Shown here piece after piece: positions 43,739 through 56,860 of a stretch of DNA of 64,000 bases. The position numbers were made by a program, and so were the translations under genes. The notes below the pieces were generated by a model, which was given only the letters and a program-made list of their open reading frames with translations, had not been told where the DNA came from and ran no database searches. The stretch spans positions 14,646,085 through 14,710,084 of the forward strand of contig JBBCBC010000033.1 of the NCBI GenBank assembly GCA_037126765.1, written 5' to 3'. The DNA comes from Stenogyne calaminthoides (Eukaryota > Streptophyta > Magnoliopsida > Lamiales > Lamiaceae). How positions within the stretch are numbered: position 1 is the first letter of the stretch; the number at the start of each line of letters is the position of its first letter.

Positions 43739-45512
43739 TTTGTGGAGAAACAAAAGGTCATTCTGGTATGATTATGGGACGACTCCAAAAAGAAAGAAGA
43801 CAAAGCGGAACAGAGCGAGAACAAAGATCTGAGACGGAAAAAGCCATGGTTCTTTGATACATCCGAGATCGATGATTCTTATCTACCTTCTCGAGGATTA
43901 CGGCTACTCATCGATATATGACTTTTGTCCGATAAGCAACGATGATTTCTATCACTACAATGATCGATGTTCTCATCGATGAAGACATCCGGTTCATGGC
44001 TAAGGAGGAAGACAAATCACGAGGTAACCTCTAAACCTTGAAATTTCTTCGGTTTCCACATCGGCTATGATTAGGCTGCTTTGGAGATTGACTTGCGCGG
44101 TTATTACGAGCAATTGCTTGATGATCTCTCTCTAAACGGTAGACACTTATCACGATAGTGGGAAGCCGAAAACGATAAAGCTAAGGATTGAAAATAAACA
44201 TCTTGTTAAGGAAAATCTTTGTCGATTAGAACAAATTGAACTAAAATCAGCTAAAACGCCGGAAGATAAGCAAGAACCGAAAGTTACGAAGTTAACTCTT
44301 CTAATCAGGAGAAGCATATTAAGGAACAACTAGCTATCAATAAACAGCAAGCTGATGATTTTAAAATCCTACAAGCCAAGTTTGATGATCTCTTGAGCTA
44401 CATGAGAGTGCGAAATAAGCGAGGATAGTTTACGTGAAAATACGAGTTTTCACAAAATCTTCTAAAACCGTTCAGGATATGAACAACTATTTTCGTACGA
44501 CAACTAATAAGAAGGGTATTGGGTATGAAAACCCTTCTAATTCCTCAAAAGCTCCGTCTAATTCAGTTCAAAAGGTGTAATCAAACGAGTTTCTGATATA
44601 GATACACAAAAAACAAAATATGTATCTGATAAGGGAAAGAGACCTGCTGAACAAGTAAGGCAAGTGCCCACTTCAAAAAGGGAACATAAATGGACCCCAA
44701 CTAATTAAGCATCAATAGGAATCAACGAAAAACCCGGTTCTTACGAAGAGACCTCAACTTTGATCGGCCAGATTAGGTATCAGAAAAGACAACCTGTCAA
44801 AGGGAAATCTAATCTGAAACCTAATCAGGGTCAGCTGCCTAACAAGCAAGCTAAAGGTAAACTGCTAGGACCAATTATGCCAAAAAGATATGAATCTTTT
44901 AATGGTAGCAGTCGTACCTACCCTTAGAATCGTAAATCTGAAAACTCTTTTTTGAGCCCCCCGGGTTAAAAAGAAGACAAACAACAAAAAAAAAATCCCA
45001 AATCTTGATTCACTCAAGGCTCTCAAAAATAATCATCTTGATCGGAATGCATATGAAGAGATGTATGATTATGTAGATGTTTATGGGAGACAAATCGGGC
45101 CTTACGATCTATCGATTACAATAAAGTGCCTGTTTGTATGGATCCCTAAAACCAACTCTAACCCCTCGGGACCCAATCGAAAAGGGGTACCTAAAGCTTG
45201 ATTTGGTTCTTGGTTAAGCGTGGGTTTAGCCAACAAAGGAGGTGTACAAGCAACTATCTCTGGTACATCGATAGTGGATGCTCAAGGCATATATTTGGAA
45301 GCAAACATCTCCTTAGCTCTTATCTGAGAACAAAGAAGGCCCACGTGTACTCTTTGGTGATGATAACTTTGGTTTTACGGAGGATTGGAACCTTAGAGAA
45401 TGATGATGTCTGATTCTTTGGAGTCTCGTATGTCGAAGGTTTAAAGCATAACATGTTATCGGTTTCTGGTCTGCGACAACGGATTGGTGTTGAGTTTTAG
45501 ACTGATCGGTGT
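43739..45512 (+). pseudogene. Copia gag 3' part and protease (element C)
   Basis: It resumes with a zinc-knuckle remnant (FNLWRNKRSFWYDY) at 43739. Coil-forming sequence follows (HIKEQLAINKQQADDFKILQ). The protease from 45198 has LWYIDSGCSRHI, with the catalytic DSG present. The GAG-pre-integrase start (VSYVEGLKHNMLSV) is near 45424. The frame ends at the LTR start, where TDRCCW runs into TGTTGG. Confidence 0.7.
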
Positions 45513-46806
45513 TGTTGGAAATGAATTTAATAAAGAGGATTTTGATTAGATCCCAAAACCCCGAGTATGACATGTTCGGGATAATCTTGATAGATGAGTC
45601 GAGGATTCGGTTTTAGAGTGTTAGGGATAATATACGCACTTGCAGTGTATAGTCGGCGGATATAGAACATATTAGATTACGAAGACTCGATAAGTTTTCT
45701 GAAGAAACCGAAGTTTCGATGAAATTGAGAATCAAGACTTCGATGTAAATCGAGAATCAAGACTTCGATTATGAAACCTAAAACCGAAGACTCGGCATGA
45801 AGACTCGATATGTCTCTGAAGACACCTGAGACTCGAGAGAATCTGAAGGCCTGATGATTCGAAGACTCGATAATGTCTTGAATGCTCGATATATCATGAA
45901 TGTTAGAGAACCTTTGAAGGTGAGGAATATAGCCGATTAGTTCGGTGACATGGACCAATGAGAGGAAGACAACCCGACTTGAAAAAAGCTGCTGAGAACT
46001 TACAAAAGAATAGTATGGATTTGAATGTGATTCTCTCCAGCGGTAACATTCAAATCCACAATATAAATACAAGTTCTTCCATCAAATTAAGTGGTGGATC
46101 GTGGAGAATATAGCACCGCGATGCTCTGAGCTAAAAGAACATATACCCAAGCTTTTCCACCTAGAACACAAGTGTGTAGATATCAAACATATTCAAAAGA
46201 GTGTTCTAGAACCCAACCTAAGCAACCCACGATGTATCATAAGCAGAGAGATTTTTCCCAACCTTAACATTGAGGCTAAACAATTGTAAGGGAAAATCTC
46301 ACCATAGTTGGAACAACACCAAACCCAAACCCCCATTCTCGGAAGAGATAACTAGTGGTGGAGTGAGGTAGTTGTTAAGGCAACCCCGAGAGAGGTGATA
46401 AGTCCGAAGGAGTGTGAACTCGTTAAACATCTAGAGGCGAGCCCGAGGGTGATAAGTCTGCATTTGAGTTAGTAAACTACGGGGTAGTAGTCGAGCTCAA
46501 AGTAGAAAGGTTAGTAAACTTCTGAAGGTAGTCGAAAAAGCCTTAGGAAGTGTTTGAAGGAATTTCCCTAGGAACAGGGAGAGTGGATGTAGGAGCTTGA
46601 GTCTCCGAACCACTATACGTTATTGTGTTGTTTACTGCTTTACGTTCTTATATTGTCGTATGCATTAGATTATAGGCAAAACACAACACATGAGCTTAAA
46701 AGGGAAAAATCTCGAATCACCATTCCTTCACCCCTGTTTTATTTGCACCGCAACAAAATGTTTTGCTTCCGCACGCGTAAAATGGGTTTTCCCACCGGGA
46801 CCAACA
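45513..46806 (+). repeat. Chimeric Copia LTR (element C)
   Basis: Starts TGTTGGAAATG and ends GGGACCAACA. The first ~190 bp match subfamily A (GATTAGATCCCAAAACCCCG). From about 45940 it matches subfamily B (GGATTTGAATGTGATTCTCT and GTGGTGGATCGTG). The TATA box is at 46062-46069. No target duplication: GGTGT lies before it and TTATT after it. Confidence 0.75.
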
Positions 46807-49553
46807 TTATTGGATAGAAAGGCGGTGTTATGGCTGATAAACAAAACCTTTCGAGTTCTTCTGATCAATCTCACTCACACGCAAACCCTCCTTTCTCAAA
46901 CCCTCGCTCGAACCCTTCTTCTCCAGCAAACTCAAATCCTCTGAACCTACTTGCTGAAATGGCTACTCAAAACCCAGATTATAATTCCACTAAAGTTGGT
47001 GGATCATCGTCTTCATCTGTACAAAAACCCACTCCATACGAATTTCCTGAAGATACCCCTCAATCTCTGATTCGACTAATCATCGAACCAATGCTCGAGA
47101 AAAACCTTCATGTTCTTCCTGATGTTTTTTGTTGGAAAGAGACAAGTCAACATTAATGACTTTGTTGATCTTTCTGCTAAACCCTTAGCCATAGAAATCC
47201 TTGATGAACCTTCTCCAAAACCTGTTGAAAAGCCTACTCAAACGGCCGATGTTGAGATGGAAAAGGCTAATTCCTCTGATTCAGAAGGAATGGGGGATAA
47301 ATTAAAGAAGATTCGGTTGAGAAGAAGCAATTAGCTCCCAAAAGAGGTGGTGGAAAATGGGAAAAAAGAGAGTCTCACAAAGGAACCTTGGAATGAAGGT
47401 GGACTACAACGGAAAACATCTAAGAGGGTGATGGTGGTGTTTATGATCCCATCGGGTTGATGATTCGGATGAAGAGATGGAGATTCCAGAATTCCCTGCT
47501 GAGCCAAAGGATTCTGATGATGATCTGACAATGGAGGAGTTAATTGCCAAAATGGAGAGGAGAACAAAAAGTAGAAATGATCCTCATGTACATGCTGCTG
47601 AATCATCTGATTCTGAGCAAAAAGAGGAACCTGAAGAAGAGGAACCTGTAGAAGATGACCCTGAGGAAGAGGAACCTGAGGAAGGGGAACCCAAGGAAAG
47701 AGGAACCCAAGGAAAGAGGAACCTGAAAAAGATGAGCTGTTGAAAATCAATCGATGATGAGTTTGATCAACTCTTTGATGAGGTAATGGAATCGACTCGA
47801 CCACGATGATAAGGAAGAGTATGATAGAAAGTCGGCTTTGTGGTTAAATCTTTACTTAAAAGGAACATAGTAGATGAAAGGATCATTAAAATCCCGGACT
47901 TTGGAAGCTAATAACTGATTAGTTTTCTAGAAAGTAGATCATTGTTGCATGCTCTTCAATATGTTAAACCGTATTATGTTGGTTGGGTTGTTGGAGTTCT
48001 ATGCAAATTTGAAAAGGAGTTGTGGTAATAGGCGTCTTCAAACTATGGAAAGATAAGATTTAGATACAATGTGGTAACAATCAATCCCAGGCTTATCAAT
48101 ATCTTTCTAAGGACTATCAAACCGGGAGGATAGTGTTGAGTTGGATATTAAGGAAGTGATGTCTGTCACCACCGTGGAAGGTATTGCAATGGACTTCTGA
48201 GTTTTACTGTTTGCCAAATTAACCTCCTTGTATTTTGTGATGCATAAGCTACTTGTTTCAATTGACTACCCTCGAAGAACTTCTAACTGTGTTGACCAAA
48301 GAGCAATCCTTCTTCTTTGTACAAGATTATGCACTTGAGCAGTTTAACATGGGGCAGATCATATTTGATAATATGATGACATATCTTTAGTAAACACAAA
48401 GAAGAAAGCATTCTTCCTTATTCAAGTTTGATCTGTTAGTTCTTAGATAAGTTAGAATTTGAGAGGCCACGAGGTGAAAAGATTAGTGGATTTGTTCCAA
48501 GTTTTGGAATATCTCATGTGTTGAAAATTTGGAAAGCAGAATGTGGATCTTCCTTTACACGATCTGAACATAAGCGAAAATGTTGTCCATCCATCTGTTG
48601 GCAACATTCCTTATCTGATAACGAAAGAGATGGTACACCCTCTATTCATTTTACAAATTCTTTCATTTCTAATCAGATTACTTCCATCCAGCAGAACATT
48701 GACGCCCTACTTAAACAACAAACCTTCTGGAGAAACCTACTTTCTACTCCAACAGGGGGAGGATCACCTCATGATGGTCTTGAAGATGGTGGTGATGATG
48801 GAGCTGGTCCATCTGGCCATGCAGGTGAGAAGGATGATGTACCCGGATCTTTGGTGATAACTTGCTGGCGGTGGATGATGGTCTTTCTTTGCACAAGATG
48901 ATCAAAATAATGTTGAAGACAGAGAGGTTGAGGATGTTGTACAAGATCTGTGAATGAGGCTGTGGAGGATGTTGTGGAAGATGTACTTAATCTTTTCTTC
49001 TTCTTTGAACAAGTTGTTCTTGACCACCTGTGATTGAGGATAGAATCTGACTAATGATAGCACTGATGAAGATCTGAGAAAGACTCCAGACAGGGAGAAT
49101 ATGTCTCCTAGGAGTATTTCTATACTTGATGAGATGTATGGTCGACAATTGGTGAACAAATTCAAGATAGGGGAGTTTTTTGATGTATGGGGGGCATTTG
49201 CAGATTATGGAATCTTGACCATTCTAATGGCCCATCCTTCCCTATACTTCACTATAAAAAATTCCTTTCTGTATTGCAATCTTTTATTTACTGCTCTTTA
49301 CTTTATGAACTCTGGTAATGGACAATTAGTTGATAGGTTTATGTTTCTGTTATTTTCTTTATGATTGGATATTTTGGCCTAAGTACACTACTGATGTACT
49401 TAGTGCTTGTGTTTGTTGTTTGCTTTTATATTATGATTTGGTTGAATAGTAGTTGTTCTCTGAATGACTATTATTTGTTTCTTTCCTGACACAAGTTCAG
49501 ATGCTATTTTTAACATCAGGTGTGTTGTAGTAGAAAGGCCAAATTGGGGGAGT
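46807..49553 (+). pseudogene. Env-like ORF region (Copia element with short LTR)
   Basis: Starts near 46830 with a Ser/Pro/Asn-rich head (MADKQNLSSSSDQSHSHANP). An acidic low-complexity part follows at 47477-47743 (EEPEEEEPVEDDPEEEEPEE). A globular part in shifting frames lies at 47820-48900 (YVKPYYVGWVVGVLCKFEKE, QIIFDNMMTYL, HDLNISENVVHPSVGNIPYL). It resembles the plant retroelement ORFs annotated as 'putative plant transposon protein'. A polypurine tract AAATTGGGGGAG lies at 49541-49552. Function unknown. Confidence 0.5.
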
Positions 49554-49554
49554 T

Positions 49555-50287
49555 TGTTGATGTTGCGGATGTTGTTCGGATGTTGGACAACATTACGCAC
49601 AACATCTTAAATTTTCCCTTTCTCTAAACAACGACTCCGTTCTATTAGATGTGTTTTTCTATGTTTCCTACACTGCAGGTTGAAGACAATTTCGGATATT
49701 GTCAAGCGGTTGCATTGATGGAGTAAGAATAGAAAGATCATGGGTGGTTACACCAAGATCGTGGAGATAGTGGAGGAGATCTTCAAGGCTGTCCACACTT
49801 AGTGGATAGGAAAATGCGATTGGTCCAGAATGTCTATAAATAGGGATGCATTGAGTGCGACATTCAAGTTTGAGTTAAAGTGAAATCCCATTTGCTTTAC
49901 TCAAAATTTAAGAGAGTAGCATCTAAGACACAACAAGTGAGTGAAGTGTGAGGGTTAGATGCTATATCTATTTGTACTGGTCGAGTGTATCCCAACATTT
50001 CCCATTGATTTTGTCTTATTAGATCAAGTTTTAGGTTGAATAAGATCACTAGTTACTTTATTGAATAGATTGAGTTTTGGTGTGTGGTTTTTCACTACAC
50101 CTTTTAGGATCTTGTAAGAGATTCATGTGTATCTCACTACTTGTTATAGTGTTGTTTTTTTAACTATGAGGTTAAGTATAGTACGATTATAGACTATACA
50201 CAATTTTGAAAAAATCCTTTGCCTTTGCGTTTTTATACTTTCACTGTCATATGTTATTTTATATGTTGCACAACATTTTCAATAACA
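49555..50287 (+). repeat. Short Copia 3' LTR (~0.73 kb)
   Basis: Starts TGTTGATGTTGCGG right after the polypurine tract and ends near CAATAACA; the right edge is uncertain by about 12 bp. It is unrelated in sequence to the long LTRs. A TATA-like CTATAAATAGGG is at about 49834-49845. Confidence 0.65.
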
Positions 50288-50570
50288 CTCTGAAAATACT
50301 CGCACACACACTTTCAAATTTTTATGGAAAAGGATATGTATTCTAGGAATACAAGAATATCTCATAAATTCAAGAAAGATCCAATCTTGAAAGATCCCCT
50401 ATTATTTTCGAAATATTAGGCTAAATAAGGGTGTGAGATTTTTGTGGAAAAATACACATGGAAAGAAGAATATACGGGATATATTCAAGATTTCTTGAAG
50501 ATCAAGAAAAGATCTTTCCTAACCCTATTTTGAGCCCTAATTTTCGTCCCCCTCTCTATTATAAATAGGG
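50288..50570 (+). repeat. LTR-like fragment, inverse of 42300-42720
   Basis: Shares CAAGAATATCTCATAAATTC and neighbouring blocks with the minus-strand insertion at 40331-43738. It ends in CTATTATAAATAGGG, which looks like a TATA box, where LTR D has inserted. Confidence 0.5.
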
Positions 50571-52638
50571 TGTTGGGAGATAAATTTAATAAAGATATGA
50601 TTTTGATTAGATCCCAAAACCCCGAAAGTATGACATGTTCGAATAATCTTGATAGTTGAGTCGGGGATTCGGTTTTAGAGTATTAGGGGATGTTATCTGC
50701 AAAATGTATAGTCGTGAGATATAGATCGGGTTAGGATCTGAAGATTAAAGAACTTCGATAAGTTTAGAAGAAAAACCGAGTTTAAGTATGAAATTGAAGT
50801 TTGAAGTTTCGATGTGAAACAAAAAATCGAAGACTTCGATATGAAACCGAGATCTCAAGACTTCGATGAAATCGAGATCTCAAGACTCGATGTAAGAGGC
50901 TGAAGACCGACATGAAGACTCGATGAAGATCGGTCGATATCATCGAAAAAGACTCGAAGACTCTCGAAGACCTGAAGAAAACGTAAGGCGAAGATCAAGA
51001 TCAAGATCTTGAATAATGGCGGCAATTCTTGAAGAGTCGATAATGTATTGAATGCTCGATATAAACACAATATTCCGAGGCAATTTGAACATATCTATCT
51101 GAAGGATGCAATACTGAGAAGATCGCGATTCCTTAGAAAAATAGATATTGCCCAAGACATTCAAATGTAGACAAAAGGAACTAAGACAAAGTGTTGTTAA
51201 GGTTATATCACTCAGAGATTGTAACCTAAAGAGCCGTTGAGTTGTCTACCTTTAACTGGAGACAAAAGTCAAAAAGAGAAGACAACATCGCACTTTATCC
51301 ATCACGGACAAATGCGGTGACGTGTCAACAAAAAGATGTCGAGAAGTACTAAGTTCGGTACCAAAAAAGTGAAGGCCGGCTACATGAAACGCTATTGCCT
51401 AAAAAGTGTTAGGGAGTGTCAAACCCTAAATATAGCCATTTCTCACACACCATAAGAGGAAACTCTCGGAGCTATCTCTCCAACGGATAGTTTTTCAAGA
51501 GTGACCTTGGTGTATGCCTATAAATACTTGTGACCTTCTACATTGAAAGGTTACGGGATTTTTTATAAAGCAACTCAAGAGCTCAAACTTATTATCGCAA
51601 AGTTGAAGCACTTTCGAAAAACCCGAAATTTCCCAAGTGCTTTATATTGAAGAGAGCTCATTAAACTAATCCTAGCTTTGATAAGATATATCCAAAGCTT
51701 AGTCGAGATATTCTAGCCTTTGCATTGTTCTTTATTGTAAAGGATATCTCATTCTAGTTGAAACCAACCAAGAAACCCCAAACCCTTTAGAAGGTAGTTT
51801 GAGTGTGATTGTTGGTGAGATTGGAGTTATAAAAAGTGAGGTAAACTACATTGAAGTAGTCGAAAAGCTCTAGAGGAGAAGTTAGTAAGCTACTTGTGGT
51901 AGTTTGAAAACTTGTGTGAGTTGAGTAAGTAAACTACGAGGTAGTTAGAAAGCTCAAGGTCGGGTTGAGTAAGTAAACTACTGAGGTAGTCGAAAAACTT
52001 CAGGGGCGATTTGATTAAATAAACTCTGAGAGGTAGTCGAAAAGCTCAAGGAAGTGATTAGTGAATTTCTCTGAAGAGATCGAGAGAGAGTGGGCGTAGG
52101 TGCTTGAGTCTCTGAACCACTATAAATTCTTTGTGTTCTTTGCTTTACCATTTTTGCTTAGCTTAAGCGTTGCATATATTAAAAAGCATATTTTCAGCGA
52201 TATTTGATTGGAATCAATCCACTTTGAAGTTACATATAAATTGAATCACAACCTAATCACTATTCCATTAAAGGAATGTTTTTTCGAAAAAAGGTTAAAA
52301 CAGTATAAACTTAGGGCCAACCATTCCGCACATCCGAGTAAAGCGAGAACGGATAGTTACCAAACTGAACTTACTCTTCCGAGGGTTCGATAAGTTGAGT
52401 TATCGATCCAAGCAACTCGGATCTCTCTGAACTTCGGACTTCGGTTGGGATTATCTGGGGTTTTTGAAAGCGACTCGGGATCAACTTTGTCTCGATAGAC
52501 TTTGACTCGGAAGCGTCTGTGCTTCTCGGGACCAAATCATCGGGACAACCGACCCCAGTGACCTCGAAGAAAAGTTTTAAAAACAACGAACCGTGTATTC
52601 CCCCATACGTGTAAGACTCGTTTTTCACGGGACCAACA
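50571..52638 (+). repeat. 5' LTR of Copia element D (~2.07 kb)
   Basis: Starts TGTTGGGAGATAAATTT and ends GGGACCAACA, homologous to LTRs A and E. The TATA box is at 51519-51526. A tandem array of ~45-bp units (AGTAAACTAC...GTAGTCGAAAAGCTC) lies at 51835-52050. The primer-binding site follows at 52641 as TGGTATCGGGC. Confidence 0.9.
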
Positions 52639-52759
52639 AGTGGTATCGGGCGGTGGTTCAACTTGACCACCTTTTGTTGACCTAAGTTTTTATTTGCTAA
52701 AATACTTGTGGTCTATCTGAACCGATCTTTTTTTCTTTGAATTCTTAAAAGACTCGGAT

Positions 52760-53870
52760 AAAATGTCTTCTAAGAAACTTCCATGTTCTCGATGAGAACT
52801 ATGATTTATGGGCCCGAGAATCACGAGGCTCACAGTATTCTAAACATGAGCGAATGTGGAGAGTGGTCTCTGAAGGGCCATTCCAATTTCTTGTGGTGAA
52901 TCCCGGGAGGAGCGAAAATGAGAGAAAGCGATCTAGAAGCGAAATTTCCCAAGTCGATGACCAACCTACTCTGAGGAGAGGAAGTTAGTCAATCTAGACT
53001 ATATTTCTAAAGACACACTATCTCTGATCTATTGATGATGGTGTGATGGGAATGATCTCTCCATTGTGTCTTGCAAAATAAATTTGGGATACACTAGGCC
53101 GTAATGTGCGAGAGCGCATCATATCAAGGAAAACAAACTTTCGGTTTGCAATTGGAAAGTTTGATAGTTTTGAAAAATGGAATAAGGTGAATCTATTGAC
53201 AAATTAGAAGTCAGATTCACTAGCATTATGAATGATCTAAATGCACTTGGAAAGAAATATCCACAGAGAGAAGTTGCATTGAAAATTCTTAGAGGTCTTT
53301 CTAAGAAATGGGATATACATGCAGTGGTGATTGAAAACACCAAAAACATTAATTCAATGCCATATCAACAAGTCTTCTCTGAGCTGAAGGCCTATGAGTT
53401 TGTAATTGATAAGAAATCCAAAAAGGCTGACAACAAAGATGATTCATCATCTAGTAAGAATGTGGCTTTTAAAGCCAAGGATAAAACCTGTAAAAACTAG
53501 AGAGTCGAGAACTCCCTTGCTAAAAAAATCGGGATGAGCTTGAGGATAAGCTATCACCGATGGCAAGGAGGTTTGAAAAGACTTAATAATCGATATGGAA
53601 AATACAAAAAACTATTACGGGAATCACAAAATGCGGAAGAAAAACACGAGGACGGATCAACCGAGAAGAAAGAAGGACACGAAAATTTGAGGGATCTTCA
53701 TCCAAAAGGAAGGACTCCAAGTCTAAAGAAGAAAGTGATTAGGATGATGATACCAACAAATCTTATAATTGCCAAAAAAAGGTCACTTCGATATGATTGT
53801 CGAGGATCTAGCTCTTCGGATGAAATATTCTCGAGACGGTGAAAGTGATGACATCCATCACGATGGCCAT
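52760..53870 (+). pseudogene. gag: Copia gag (element D)
   Basis: N-terminal pieces are near 52790 (NYD-LWA in shifted frames). A clean UBN2-like segment lies at 53228-53500 (MNDLNALGKKYPQREVALKI, LRGLSKKWDIHAVVI, QVFSELKAYEF). A Lys-rich tail follows. A knuckle trace (SYNCQKKGHFDMIV) is seen near 53760. Gag forms the particle; the frame is broken in several places. Confidence 0.75.
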
Positions 53871-55129
53871 TGAGGAGGTAAAATCTTCTTTCTCTACATT
53901 GTTGCTCCTACACTAAAGACAAGAGTTGTCAAGTTCAATTGTAAATCATTTTGACTTTGATGGATTCTTTTGAGAATCATTGAAGGACTATCTTTGTTTT
54001 TACAAGAACTATTAAATGAAACTCAAGAGCGAGAATAAAGAACCGAAATTTGAAATCTAAAATGGAAAGACTCTAGCAATCTTTGAAATCACTTCTCAAT
54101 TAATGGGAGCTCTTGATGAATCTGGATGTTACGAAGTACAACTCTCGAGAAAGAGAAGTTGATAGTGACCCTAACGAAAAGCTAGAAAATCCTTTGAAGA
54201 GATTCAATTTGATTAGAACTAAGTTCAATGACCTCTCTCGAGAAGCATGAAACTCTACATAACTGTGAGGATAGTGCACAAAAGAAGCTAACTCTATTGA
54301 ATCTTTTTATCTAAAGTAATAGATGAAATTTAGAGTTACCAGAGATCTGCCACTATAAAATCTGGATTGGGATACATTCGAGGGAACCTCACAAGGTCAT
54401 CTGAATGCAAGAAGACAATCTTTGTAAAACCAAATTGGCACCTACACTTCAAATTGAAGAAATGCCCAAGGTTGTAGACAAGGAAAAAGGACCTATGGTT
54501 TCGATAAAACTGGATGATCGGTAGGAAAGCCTAAACCTAAAATTGAAGGCTAGAAAACCCGAGCACTCGATTATTGAAAATTCGAGCAAGTACTTGAAGC
54601 CTCGGGCTAAGAATGCAAACCTAAAAGGATCTACACCTAACCATCATAGGAATCTTTAGAAGAGAAACACTTCGGCCAGAGACATTCTCAAGCTGAAGAG
54701 ACCAAGTCCTCGATATCTTGAAAGACCAAAATTTCAAGACGAACAACTGAACCCCACTTGCCTAAGGTTAAAGGTTACACGAACCCGAAATCAACAAAGA
54801 TACGAGACCCGGTACCTGAAGCCAAAGCAAATGAACAAAAGGCTGAACGAAAGAAAAATTCAAAAAGCCCATGTTCATCTTTAAGCGAACACTCATACAC
54901 GTAAAAAACCGCTAAGGCACCCGTGAGTAGTAAATGTGTATGTAGATGTTTATGGAAGACAGATCGACCACTCTAAAGTGATTAGAGTTATCGAGGCGAT
55001 TTGGATTCCAAAATCTGTTAACCTTGTAGGACCCTACACAAATTGGAGTGCGTAAAAATTGATATGTTTTTCGGGGAGAAAACAAGGGCTTTGAAATGAT
55101 TAAAGATCACATAAACGGATGAAAGAGAG
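53871..55129 (+). pseudogene. Copia gag tail / spacer (element D)
   Basis: Decayed sequence with coil-like fragments (QE-LNLKSKMERL) and Lys/Pro-rich remnants at 54460-54900. No intact frame above 60 codons. Confidence 0.5.
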
Positions 55130-55560
55130 ATGAAAAAAAAGCCCACGATGTATGGTATCTTGACAAATGGATGCTCAAGACATATGCTGAGATTCAAGAA
55201 GATACTCATTGACTATGTTGAACAAAGAGGCCCTCAGATCACTTTTGGAGATAACTCCAAGGGACAGACTGAAGGATATGGAACTTTGGAAATCGACTCA
55301 GTTCATATCCATGGTGTTTCATATGTATCTGGTTTGAAGCATAACTTGCTTTCAATAAGCCAATTCTGTGATAAAGGTTTTAATGTTGAGTTCTCTAAGA
55401 ACTTATGTTATGTGAAAGATGATATCTCACAGAAAGTATTACTGACTGGTACTAGAAAAGGAAATGTGTATCTTGTTGATTGGAGTTCAACTCCTAAAGA
55501 TACATGTTTGGTTGCTAAAAGTTCCACAGATACCCGATTGGTTATGGCATAAAAGATGAA
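55130..55560 (+). pseudogene. Copia protease and GAG-pre-integrase (element D)
   Basis: The protease motif reads GILTNGCSRHML where WYLDSGCSRHM is expected, so the catalytic Asp-Ser pair is Thr-Asn and the enzyme should be dead. The flap region is TFGDNSKGQTEGYGTL. The pre-integrase part follows (SYVSGLKHNLLSISQFCDKG). This is an otherwise open 140-codon frame. Confidence 0.8.
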
Positions 55561-56860
55561 TCACACAATTTCAAAACCACTGAATAAGCTTTCAAGATTA
55601 GCTCTTGTGAGAGGGTTGCCCTAATGAAGTGTTCGATGAAAGAACATATTTGTGATCGTGCGAAAAAAAAACAAATTAGAGCATCATTTAAAAGCAAAGT
55701 AGATGTTTCTACTGAAAGAATACTTCAATTTTTGCATATGGATCTTTTTGGTCCTATAACACCAGTGAGCACTAATGGCATGAAATACACATTGGTAGTA
55801 GTTGATGACTACTCAAGATATACTTAGGTCATATTCTTACTCGATAAAAAAAGAGACTCGAATAAAATTTGCAAGAATTACTTGAAAAAAACTCGATTAT
55901 TGAGAAAAATCTGAGTGTGGTCAAAATCAGATCTGACAAAGGAACTGAATTTATAAATCATATCATATCGATTATTGTGCAAGCAAATGGAATTACTCAT
56001 GAAACATCAGCGCAAGGACCCCTCAACAAAATGGTGTTTGCTGAAAGAAGGAACAGGACTCTGAAAAAGAAGTCAAGCAAGGACAATGATAGTGAAGTGA
56101 TATTCCTAAAAAGATTTTGAAATTTGAAAGTATCAACACATGCATGCTTTGGAATGAAAAAAAGCCTCTTGTTTCTTTCTTTACCGTGTGTTTAGTTTAC
56201 AAGTGTTTCATACACAATAATGGTAAAGATCGGATTGAAAACATTTGATAGCAAAGTGATGAAGGAATATTCTTAGGGTATTCGAAGTCAAGAAAACTCT
56301 TTCGAGTTTACAAACCTAGACTCTTATTGTGGAGGAAGCACCTCATGTTGTTTTTATGAATCTATTTGTGTTCGGAAAAAGGAACATGATCTTGAAGAAA
56401 TGACCAAGAGGATCACCCGGATTAAGCTTTGAAAAAGAATGAGTAATCATCCATGAACACGAAAAGAAAAAGTCGGTCACATTCTATGATTGGGTGACTT
56501 CGACTTCGAATAAAGAAGTTGAGGATGGAACTCGGATGGTGAGACTTCGGAGCCAACACACCTAAGGTGACCAATCTGAGCAGACACGCCGGACTCGTAT
56601 ATGTGATGCCATGAAGATGTAGTCACGGTGAGGCAAATCTGAATCTATCAACCAAAGGGGGAACAAATGTCTCGACAATGTTCTCAATAAATTTCCACGA
56701 AGAAGATGATTCCCTTTCTCATTTTTCTTTGTTCACTGAGTTTCTTGAATTAAGCGAACCTAACATTTCAAATGTTGAGGATCTTTGTTGAAGGGGAACA
56801 TCTAGAAGAAGATGGTTAGATAGTCATCCTACAAGTCGTGAGTTGTGGGTGATCTAACTG
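55561..56860 (+). pseudogene. Copia integrase (element D)
   Basis: The HHCC region is decayed at 55561-55660. The core start is HMDLFGPITPVSTNGMKYTL and VVVDDYSRYT (first Asp), then a stop. The second Asp block IRSDKGTEFINH is near 55926. The Glu block is degenerate (LNKMVFAERRNRTL). The region to 56860 is unreadable for more than short runs. Confidence 0.75.

Noticed and set aside
47477..47743. Glu/Pro-rich acidic ORF as an independent host gene
   Set aside because: It is in register with the env-like retroelement region on both sides and has no start or promoter of its own.
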